NCBI RefSeq assembly: GCF_022267535.1
Contig: NZ_JAHNZV010000002.1
Coordinates: 1 to 64,000 of the forward strand
Source of the DNA: Psychromonas antarctica
Lineage (GTDB): Bacteria; Pseudomonadota; Gammaproteobacteria; Enterobacterales; Psychromonadaceae
Direction of reading: 5' to 3'
Length of the DNA stretch: 64,000 nt
Shown piece by piece: positions 56,886-64,000 of this stretch; within the stretch, counting starts at the first letter, position 1; each line of letters opens with the position of its first letter. Below the pieces are notes generated by a model, which was given only the letters and a program-made list of their open reading frames with translations, had not been told where the DNA came from and made no database searches. The position numbers were made by a program, and so were the translations under genes.

Positions 56886-58991
56886 TTAGTCAGCTGCTGG
56901 AGTGTCTTTCTTTTCCATCGCTTCTTTGATACTTAGACGTACACGTCCTTGGCGATCAACTTCTAATACTTTAACTTTAACTTCTTGACCTTCTTTCAAG
57001 TAGTCAGACACTTTCTGAATACGTTCTTCACAGATTTGTGAGATATGCACCAGACCATCTTTACCAGGAAGAATATTAACGAATGCACCAAAATCAGCCA
57101 GACGTACCACTTTACCCGTGTAGATAGTGCCCACTTCAACTTCAGCCGTTAGCGATTTAATACGGTTAATTGCATCTTCCGCTTGCTCACCAGAAGTTGC
57201 TGCAATTTTAACAGTACCATCATCTTCGATTTCAATCGTTGTACCCGTTTCTTCACAAAGCCCACGAATAGTCGCGCCGCCTTTACCAATAACGTCACGG
57301 ATTTTGTCCGTAGGGATTTTGATAGTATGAATACGTGGTGCGAATTGAGAAATATCTTCACGACCTTTTGGAAGTGCTTGATCCATTACAGATAAGATAT
57401 GTAAACGAGCTGCTTTTGCTTGGTTCAACGCAATCTGCATGATCTCCTTAGTGATACCTTCAATTTTGATATCCATCTGTAGCGCAGTAATACCTTCGGT
57501 AGTACCCGCAACTTTAAAGTCCATATCACCAAGATGATCTTCATCACCCAAGATATCTGAAAGAACAACGAACTCTTCGCCTTCTTTCACAAGACCCATA
57601 GCGATACCGGCAACGGACGCTTTAAGAGGCACACCAGCATCCATTAGCGCTAGCGATGCACCACACACAGAAGCCATTGAAGATGAACCGTTGGATTCTG
57701 TAATTTCAGAAACTACGCGTACAGTGTACGGGAAATCTTCAACAGAAGGCATAACCGCTAGAACGCCACGTTTAGCAAGGCGGCCATGACCAATCTCACG
57801 ACGTTTAGGTGAGCCTACAAAACCAGTTTCACCAACACAGTATGGAGGGAAGTTGTAATGCAGCATGAAGTTATCTTTCTTCTCACCCATTAGACTGTCA
57901 ATAATCTGAGCGTCACGTTGTGTACCGAGTGTTGCAGTCACTAACGCTTGTGTTTCACCACGTGTAAATAGCGCACTACCGTGAGTACGTGGTAACACGC
58001 CCGTCATCACATGAAGTGCACGAATACTTTCTGGATCGCGACCATCGATGCGAGGCTCACCTTTAATAATACGTGTACGCACAACTGTTTTTTCTAAATC
58101 ATGCAGGTATTCACCAACTTGCTTAGCGGCTAATTTTTCATCTGCGGCTAATAATTTTTCTTTAACTTCAGTGGTAATAGCTTTAACAGCGTCGTAACGA
58201 AGCCCTTTATCACTGATTTGGTAAGCTTCTTCAAAACGCGCTTGCGCTTCAATCGCAACAGCCGCATCTAATGCTTCGTTACGTACCGGAGCAGCCCAAT
58301 CCCAAACAGGACAAGCTACGTCGCTAGCAAATTCTTTAATCGCATTAACAACAACTTGTTGTTGATCGTGACCATAGACAACCGCACCAAGCATCACATC
58401 TTCACTTAATATGCCAGCTTCCGATTCAACCATTAATACAGCACTATCAGTACCCGATACAACCAAGTTAAGATCACTTGTTTCTAATTCAGTTTTGGTT
58501 GGATTTAGTAGGTATTGACCTTCTTTATAACCAACACGTGCGCAACCAATAGGACCGCCAAATGGCATGCCAGAGATAGAAAGCGCCGCAGATGTTGCTA
58601 TCATTGCAACAATATCAGGATTTATTTCTGGGTTAATAGAAACGACAGTGGCAATGACCTGCACTTCATTTTTAAAACCTGCTGGGAAAAGCGGACGCAC
58701 TGGACGGTCAATAAGACGTGCAATCAACGTTTCTTCTTCACTTGGACGGCCTTCACGTTTAAAGAAACCACCTGGTATTTTACCCGCAGCGTATGTTCTT
58801 TCTTGATAGTTTACTGTTAGTGGGAAGAAATCTCGCTCTTGATCATCAGCGTTTTTACCAACAACAGAAACAAATACACAGGTATCGTCCATACTACACA
58901 TAACAGCAGCAGTCGCTTGACGTGCCATTACACCCGTTTCGAGGGTGACAGTATGTTCACCATACTGAAAACTTTTTACAATAGGAGTCAC
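56886..58991 (-). CDS. pnp: polynucleotide phosphorylase
   Basis: PNPase degrades RNA 3' to 5' using phosphate and is part of the degradosome. Two RNase PH domains (about 1-230 and 310-545) flank a helical linker. A KH domain ([20 protein letters not shown] near 557) and an S1 domain ([17 protein letters not shown] near 626) follow. The 701-residue length is normal. It lies downstream of rpsO, separated by 431 bp. Confidence 0.97.
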   Translation of the reverse strand: MTPIVKSFQYGEHTVTLETGVMARQATAAVMCSMDDTCVFVSVVGKNADDQERDFFPLTVNYQERTYAAGKIPGGFFKREGRPSEEETLIARLIDRPVRPLFPAGFKNEVQVIATVVSINPEINPDIVAMIATSAALSISGMPFGGPIGCARVGYKEGQYLLNPTKTELETSDLNLVVSGTDSAVLMVESEAGILSEDVMLGAVVYGHDQQQVVVNAIKEFASDVACPVWDWAAPVRNEALDAAVAIEAQARFEEAYQISDKGLRYDAVKAITTEVKEKLLAADEKLAAKQVGEYLHDLEKTVVRTRIIKGEPRIDGRDPESIRALHVMTGVLPRTHGSALFTRGETQALVTATLGTQRDAQIIDSLMGEKKDNFMLHYNFPPYCVGETGFVGSPKRREIGHGRLAKRGVLAVMPSVEDFPYTVRVVSEITESNGSSSMASVCGASLALMDAGVPLKASVAGIAMGLVKEGEEFVVLSDILGDEDHLGDMDFKVAGTTEGITALQMDIKIEGITKEIMQIALNQAKAARLHILSVMDQALPKGREDISQFAPRIHTIKIPTDKIRDVIGKGGATIRGLCEETGTTIEIEDDGTVKIAATSGEQAEDAINRIKSLTAEVEVGTIYTGKVVRLADFGAFVNILPGKDGLVHISQICEERIQKVSDYLKEGQEVKVKVLEVDRQGRVRLSIKEAMEKKDTPAAD

Positions 58992-59375
58992 TTTTATATC
59001 CTTTATTTAATTTATAATTTTTTCGCTTTTTATCGCGCCGATAGTATACGTCAACACTCAGTATTTAAAACAAATTTAAAGAAAAAAATTTGTTTTACTT
59101 CACTATTTAGCTGGCGTTTATTGGATTTCACGCTTTGTTAAAATATGAACATTAATTAGTAATAGCAAAGGAGTTGATGAAGTAATCAATTCTTACGCAG
59201 GAAAAATTGGCACTCACAAAACATGGGTTATAGGAGAGAGTAGCCCTCGCCTCAGAAAATTGTCTGCAGTGATTTTGAACTGCTTTTGATTTTCTTGGGG
59301 ATAATAATATCAGGTGCATATTACAGTAAGTTACTGAAGGTAAAGAGCACAGAAAAATAGCGATGGATTAGAAAC
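58992..59375. other. rpsO-pnp intergenic region
   Basis: This is AT-rich and holds no gene I can support. It should contain the pnp promoter and leader, which in E. coli folds into an RNase III-processed hairpin. A short AAAGGAGTTGATGAAGTAA (ribosome-site, start, one codon, stop) near 59168 is probably chance. Confidence 0.5.
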
Positions 59376-59401
59376 AAAAAAGAGCCATATAGGCTCTTTT
59401 T
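59376..59401 (-). terminator. rpsO terminator, bidirectional
   Basis: AAAAAGAGCC and GGCTCTTTTT form a stem with a five-base loop 22 bases past rpsO, with T tracts on both strands. Confidence 0.87.
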
Positions 59402-59422
59402 GAAATCAGGTATCAATTCGAA

Positions 59423-59692
59423 TTAACGACGTAGACCTAACTCTGCAATTAATGCTGTGTAAGCAGCAACATCTTTACGTTTTAAGTAGTCAAGTAATTT
59501 ACGACGTTGACTAACCATGCGTAATAGACCACGACGGCTGTGATGATCATGGATGTGCTCTTTAAAGTGACCTTGTAAATGGTTGATTTGTACTGTGTAC
59601 AAAGCAACTTGGACTTCAGAAGAACCAGTATCGTTCTCAGAACGACCAAATTTAGCTACGATTTCAGCTTTCTGTTGTGCACTTAGTGACAT
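59423..59692 (-). CDS. rpsO: 30S ribosomal protein S15
   Basis: An 89-residue S15 with [20 protein letters not shown] near residue 14 and [25 protein letters not shown] near 48. GGAG precedes the ATG. In most gammaproteobacteria truB lies directly upstream. Here about 2.6 kb with other genes comes between. Confidence 0.97.
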   Translation of the reverse strand: MSLSAQQKAEIVAKFGRSENDTGSSEVQVALYTVQINHLQGHFKEHIHDHHSRRGLLRMVSQRRKLLDYLKRKDVAAYTALIAELGLRR

Positions 59693-59988
59693 AACATACT
59701 CCGATATTTTACGGTTAAGTGAATTAACCTATTTAAATTATTATCGCCGATCACTAATTCAGCGATAAAGTGAAGTGCAGATTTTATAGATTAAGAGAAA
59801 ACTACGCAATGTTTATTTGCACCTTATTTCTGCTTATTAGACAATTCAAGCTAATTAAAAATTAGTCTATAGATAATTGCATTTTTTAATGAAAACAGTT
59901 TATTGTTAAATAGATAAATGTATTGACCACAACAAATACAAAATTCATCTAATTAAATCCGTGGATTATATGGAGAAAGTTTACTTAC

Positions 59989-61556
59989 ATGACTGTATTT
60001 CTGATTATAACAGGTGTATGTTTTTTACTTGCCAGCCTTAAACCGATTCTTTTTATCTGCCAACAAGATAGTAATGTTGGTTGGAAAATTTTACTGGTTT
60101 TTATTATCTTATTTATCTTCAGTTACCTGCTTTTTCTTTATTTTTTATACGGTAACGCTTCACACACTTTGGTTGAAAAAAGCCTATCTCTGATTCTATT
60201 TTTAGGCGGACTTTTTGTTCTGATGGTTATAAAATTGGGTCAGAAAAGCATTAAAAAAATTCAAAATGCTTCCTATCAAGAAAAATATAATTCACTTCAC
60301 GATTCCTTGACAGGGCTTGCTAACCGTCAACATTTTTTAAACGTTATCAACAAAAAAATAAATCAAGGAAAACCCTTTTCAGTCTTCGCTTTAGATATCA
60401 ATCACTTTAAAAAGATAAACGATATGCTCGGGCACCTTTCTGCTGATCAGATGCTAATAAAAATAGCATCCGTTATAAAAAAACAATTCCTAGCGAATGT
60501 TTTATTGCTCGGGTCGGTGGTGATCAATTCATACTAATATCGAATGTCGTTACAGATAAAGATATTGAGAATTTAATGCGCACTATCCACCTGGCACTCA
60601 AACGTCCCTTTTGCATCAATAGCTATAACCTTAAAATCAGTATCTCGATTGGTGGCGCTATCTGCCCCAAAAATTGCACTCATGTTCCTATTCTATTACA
60701 ACAGGTAGATGCAGCAATGAGTGCGGCGAAAAAGAAACAGAGCGAATATATAATTTATAATGAGAATTTAGAGAGCGATGCTCAATTTCACCTTGAAATA
60801 TCCAGTAAGTTAAACAGTGCCCTTGAGAAAAATGAGTTCGAAGTATATTACCAACCACTAATCAAAATTAAAACAAGCACTGTCTACCACTTTGAAGCAC
60901 TGATTCGCTGGCAAGTCGCACAAGGAAGCTTCATTCCGCCAGATAAGTTTATTCCCATTGCAGAGCAGAACAATTTGATCAAAGGGATAACTCTTTTCGT
61001 CTTAAATGAAATTTGCACACACTTGCTGGTACTTAAACAAGCCAGTATTGATGCCTGCATTCATATCAATTTATCTGCGTTAGATCTACTTGATGACTGT
61101 TTTTCAATACAGCTCGATAAGCTTATTAAAGAAAACAGAATTTTACCACATCAATTGGTTTTAGAAGTGACTGAAACAGCGGCGATGAATGATATGGCCA
61201 CCACTAAAGAGGTATTGCGGCGGCTATCTAGACAAGGCTTTTTAATCAGCCTAGATGATTTTGGTACTGGGTACTCTTCTCTTTCCATGCTCCTAGAGCT
61301 ACCAATTAAACAAATTAAGATTGACCGCTCCTTTGTTAACTTGATGCAACAAGAAAATAACAATTATTCAATTGTTAAGTCGCTTATTTTTTTGGCTCAC
61401 CAGTTAAATTGTTCGGTGGTAGCGGAAGGCGTTGAAACGAAAGAACTTGCAGATCAATTAATTTATTTAGAATGTGATTATTTACAAGGCTACTATTACA
61501 GTAAACCGTTACCTATTGGCCAACTTCTTTGTTATTGCCAGCAAGCCGGAAATTAA
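59989..61556 (+). pseudogene. GGDEF-EAL cyclic-di-GMP protein, frameshifted at A7
   Basis: The gene encodes three N-terminal membrane segments (about residues 1-23, 31-53, 64-82), a GGDEF domain (DSLTGLANRQHF, DINHFKKINDMLG) and an EAL domain (FEALIRW, DDFGTGYSSL, IKIDRSFV, VAEGVE). Frame 1 runs 59989-60537 and stops. The remainder is open one base back, with an internal ATG at 60576. The join lies at seven A (60477-60483). With one more A, or a -1 slip, the frame continues through GGDQF (60516-60530) for about 522 residues. The degenerate GGDQF suggests no cyclase activity, while EAL looks catalytic. It may be broken, phase-variable, slippage-rescued or a base-call error. Confidence 0.85.
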
Positions 61557-62049
61557 AATACATGCTTATGTAGATAACTCAGGTTGTTGTAAAAGATTAT
61601 AAAATTACCACAGAGACCACGGAGACGCTGCGCGTTACACCGAGAAAACCCAAATATAAGTATTTTTCTCCTTTAAACTCTGTAATTGAATGTAAACCAA
61701 AACATAGTTTTGCAGTTGCATGAAATTTGTGTGATAAATATTTACTTTTGTGTATTGATCTGAGTTAAGTGCATAGTCATGTTAAAATATAAATCATTAT
61801 ACTGACGTCACGGTTGGCGCATGTGCCCCCTGTCACCTTCATCTAGCTTTGCCATATAAATCTACCAAGCTGGTTAGAATCCATCAGTGAATCAATTAAC
61901 GTGACATTATTCTTGCTAATGAAGAACCTGATGCTGCAGCAAGCTATCCTCAAGTCCGAATAGTGTGGAAAATGGCGCTAATCAGCCATCAATTTAGTCT
62001 ATTGGAAGATAATGGTAATAAAGGACCGATAGTAAAATGTGCAAAGAGG
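61557..62049. other. gap after GGDEF-EAL gene, repeat fragment
   Basis: Near 61610-61660 lies ACCACAGAGACCACGGAGA, typical of short dispersed repeats in marine gammaproteobacteria. No gene with a ribosome site is visible. A plus-strand frame from about 61900 to 62130 is open but has no recognisable product and runs antisense into the zinc-ribbon gene. Confidence 0.4.
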
Positions 62050-62259
62050 TTATATTTCCAACTCAAGACCAATACTCGTGCAGCCCTTCTCGCACTCCAC
62101 TCCCACATCACTTTTAGTGGAAACGCTTAATTTAAGCGGCCTTTGGCAAGCAACGCAGAGCACCGTTTCACCCCTGCCTATTCTTTTAATCAAATTACGC
62201 TGTTCATTAAAAGAGTTTGCCGTTGATTTATTGATCGCTGAAAAGTCTAATTTAGCCAT
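62050..62259 (-). CDS. small zinc-ribbon hypothetical protein
   Basis: A 69-residue protein starting MAKLDFSAINKSTANSF. It carries LCVAC near residue 34 and ECEKGC near 55 (CxxC and CxxxC), so a zinc ribbon is likely. I placed the start at the ATG with AGTGA upstream. An upstream start adds seven hydrophobic residues. The upstream part is helical and basic, which could suit nucleic acid or protein binding. It lies downstream of truB behind the truB terminator. I do not recognise the family. Confidence 0.6.
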   Translation of the reverse strand: MAKLDFSAINKSTANSFNEQRNLIKRIGRGETVLCVACQRPLKLSVSTKSDVGVECEKGCTSIGLELEI

Positions 62260-62300
62260 TATTATCACTATGGTTGTCACTGTAGAAATCTGATTGATAA

Positions 62301-62331
62301 AAATAAATGCCCTGATAGAGATCCGAGCATT
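62301..62331 (-). terminator. truB terminator
   Basis: On the minus strand AATGCTC pairs with GGGCATT (one G-T pair), with an inner GAT/ATC stem, followed by TATTTTT. It lies 11 bases past truB, so the infB-rbfA-truB transcript probably ends here and does not continue to rpsO. Confidence 0.75.
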
Positions 62332-62341
62332 TTTATTGTTT

Positions 62342-63274
62342 TTATAAGTTAGCTAATCGCTTAGGTGCGATTAAGCCATCATCGTTCATCTGCCCGACGC
62401 CAATAAAGGTATGCTCATCACCCACTGTCAAACGCACAATCGTATCATCTGGGGCGCCAGAGATTTGTACAGGCTGGCCATGCAAAATATAATCCCCCAT
62501 CTCCAGCGATAGATTAATTTCCGGATAGTTTTTTACGGCGCTGTCCATGGCTAATAAAAGCGGATCTAATAGTTCATAAGGGCTGACATCCGACTCTTTC
62601 GCCTGCTCAATTAACGCTTCTAGCTGATCGACAGTCACCATCCGTTGATAGGGGTAATCTGCAACCTGCGTACGACGCAGCATCGACACATGTGCACCAC
62701 ATCCGAGTAATTCGCCCAGATCGTCAACAATAGTGCGGATATAGGTACCTTTACTGACATGAATGTCTAAATCAACTTCATTATTTTCAAATCGTAATTG
62801 ATTGATTTCATAGACTGTAATCGGTCTGGCATCACGTTCGATGGTAATACCTTCACGCGCATATTTATAAAGCGGTTGGCCTTTATGTTTTAATGCCGAG
62901 TACATCGACGGCACCTGCATAATATCGCCACGAAAAGTATTGAGTGCATCATCAAGCTGCTGCTGATTAACTGCAACGGCACGCTCGCTAACCAGATCAC
63001 CTTGTGAGTCACTGGTTGTTGTACGAATACCTAAAGTTGCAGTGACCGTATAACGCTTATCAGAATCAAGTAAGAACTGAGAAAATTTGGTTGCTTCACC
63101 TAAACAGATGGGCAGCATCCCCGTTGCAAGTGGATCCAACGCGCCTGTATGTCCTGCCTTATTAGCAAAGAAAATACGTTTAACACGTTGTAATGCATGG
63201 TTTGAGCTGATACCCGTTGGTTTATCCAATAAAACAATACCATTTATTGAACGCCCCTTTCCTCGTCTTGCCAT
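62342..63274 (-). CDS. truB: tRNA pseudouridine-55 synthase
   Basis: TruB makes pseudouridine 55 in the T loop of tRNAs. The catalytic Asp lies in [21 protein letters not shown] near residue 43. Other motifs are [28 protein letters not shown] and [13 protein letters not shown]. The 310-residue length is normal. Its ATG overlaps the rbfA stop. Confidence 0.97.
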   Translation of the reverse strand: MARRGKGRSINGIVLLDKPTGISSNHALQRVKRIFFANKAGHTGALDPLATGMLPICLGEATKFSQFLLDSDKRYTVTATLGIRTTTSDSQGDLVSERAVAVNQQQLDDALNTFRGDIMQVPSMYSALKHKGQPLYKYAREGITIERDARPITVYEINQLRFENNEVDLDIHVSKGTYIRTIVDDLGELLGCGAHVSMLRRTQVADYPYQRMVTVDQLEALIEQAKESDVSPYELLDPLLLAMDSAVKNYPEINLSLEMGDYILHGQPVQISGAPDDTIVRLTVGDEHTFIGVGQMNDDGLIAPKRLANL

Positions 63275-63675
63275 TACTCGTCGTCCTCTTCCGTACGCTC
63301 AGATTCAGCCAGTTTGGTTTTGTCTACTTTGACCGCATTGCTGACCAACTCAGAAATACGCAAACCTTCCGTTAAGGTTTCATCAAAACAAAAGCGCACT
63401 TCCGGCACAATACGTAAACGCATCGCTTTACCCAGTAATCGGCGGATATATCCCGCTGCCGCGTTAAGGCCTTCTAAGGATTCATCATTAGTTTGTTCCC
63501 CAATTGTTAAAAAGGTAACAAATACTTTTGCGTAAGCAAGATCGCGAGTGACATCTACACCAGAGATAGTCACCATACCAATACGTGGATCTTTTACTTC
63601 CTGTTGTAATATACGCGCCAACTCTTTTTGAATCTGTTGAGATACGCGCGAAGTGCGGCTATATTCTTTTGCCAT
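63274..63675 (-). CDS. rbfA: ribosome-binding factor A
   Basis: RbfA aids 16S rRNA 5' end maturation, notably in the cold. The 133-residue KH-like protein begins [20 protein letters not shown] and contains [29 protein letters not shown] near residue 27. GGAG precedes the ATG. It lies between infB and truB as usual. Confidence 0.97.
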   Translation of the reverse strand: MAKEYSRTSRVSQQIQKELARILQQEVKDPRIGMVTISGVDVTRDLAYAKVFVTFLTIGEQTNDESLEGLNAAAGYIRRLLGKAMRLRIVPEVRFCFDETLTEGLRISELVSNAVKVDKTKLAESERTEEDDE

Positions 63676-63720
63676 TTTTAACTCCAGAATTACTTGTGTG
63701 ATTATTCTTTATAAATACGA

Positions 63721-63745
63721 ATGGAGGCATAAAGCCTCCATTTTT
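63721..63745. other. hairpin between infB and rbfA
   Basis: ATGGAGGC pairs with GCCTCCAT around ATAAA. T5 follows on the plus strand, but not on the minus strand, where infB and rbfA are read. It may mark RNA processing or block antisense transcription rather than end the operon. Confidence 0.5.
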
Positions 63746-63765
63746 ACAGTAAAGTTAATTTGTAC

Positions 63766-64000
63766 TTATAGAGTACGTTTAACTTCAATTATTTCAAATA
63801 CTTCAATCTGATCGCCAACACGCACGTCATTGTAGTTCTTAACACCAATACCACATTCCATGCCATTACGCACTTCATTGGCATCATCTTTAAAGCGACG
63901 TAGGGACTCAAGTACACCTTCGTAAATAACGATATTCTCACGTAATACACGGATAGGGTTATTACGTTTAATCGTACCTTCAGTCACCATACAACCGGCA
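63766..64000 (-). CDS. infB: translation initiation factor IF-2, C-terminal end (partial)
   Basis: The window ends inside this gene. The visible 78 residues read [20 protein letters not shown] near the start and end in [16 protein letters not shown], the C-terminal domain of IF-2 that binds fMet-tRNA. The true start lies beyond the window edge. It heads the visible infB-rbfA-truB order. Confidence 0.95.
   Translation of the reverse strand, partial: AGCMVTEGTIKRNNPIRVLRENIVIYEGVLESLRRFKDDANEVRNGMECGIGVKNYNDVRVGDQIEVFEIIEVKRTL

Noticed and set aside
59168-59186. Leader-peptide-like start and stop (AGGAGTTGATGAAGTAA) upstream of pnp
   Set aside because: It encodes two residues on the strand opposite to pnp; probably chance.
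61900-62130. Plus-strand reading frame downstream of the GGDEF-EAL gene
   Set aside because: It has stops immediately before it, no ribosome site, no recognisable product, and overlaps the zinc-ribbon gene in antisense. At most a gene remnant.

Overview
The window reads as a contiguous chromosomal stretch of a marine gammaproteobacterium, close to the Vibrio/Shewanella/Psychromonas part of the class. Evidence is the polar-type flagellar cluster (FlhF/FlhG, sigma-54 and sigma-28 promoters, che genes followed by parC/parP and then ccm), the DacA-YbeD-LipB-LipA and LapA-LapB-PyrF gene orders, and an AT-rich base composition judged by eye. Psychromonas is my best guess at genus, an inference only. 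Almost every gene is a recognisable core gene. I found no CRISPR array, tRNA, rRNA, prophage or intact insertion sequence, and no convincing new multi-gene system.

Layout. Positions 22-8058 (minus strand) hold the filament end of the flagellar locus: a sugar amidotransferase and a Maf glycosyltransferase (flagellin glycosylation), fliD, flaG and one large flagellin gene with two tandem sigma-28 promoters. A 35-bp minisatellite follows, then a MaoC-type hydratase gene and the housekeeping block pyrF, lapB, lapA, ihfB, rpsA, cmk, mlaA. The cytochrome c maturation operon ccmABCDEFGHI runs from 22889 down to 15825. Upstream of it (50425 down to 23099) lies a long minus-strand motility region: fliEFGHIJ, fliKLMNOPQR-flhB, flhA-flhF-flhG-fliA, cheYZAB, motC-motD, parC-parP-cheW and a DUF2802 gene. 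Next come an LPP20-type lipoprotein gene and glnK-amtB.

From 53597 the plus strand carries dacA, ybeD, lipB, lipA. The remainder is the infB-rbfA-truB-rpsO-pnp translation/RNA-decay group on the minus strand. It is split between truB and rpsO by about 2.6 kb holding a small zinc-ribbon gene and a plus-strand GGDEF-EAL gene that is frameshifted at a run of seven A.

How the parts fit: sigma-54-like sites precede fliE, fliK, flhA, fliD and maf, and sigma-28 sites precede fliC. This matches the tiered polar-flagellum hierarchy of vibrios. FlhF/FlhG set flagellar position and number. ParC/ParP are expected to hold the CheA array at the pole, and CheA carries four copies of a short acidic motif in the linker where ParP is thought to act. 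No fliS, flrABC, rod or hook genes lie in the window. The points most worth checking are the A7 frameshift, the CheA motif ladder, the tandem flagellin promoters with the adjacent minisatellite, and the unexplained block upstream of fliE.
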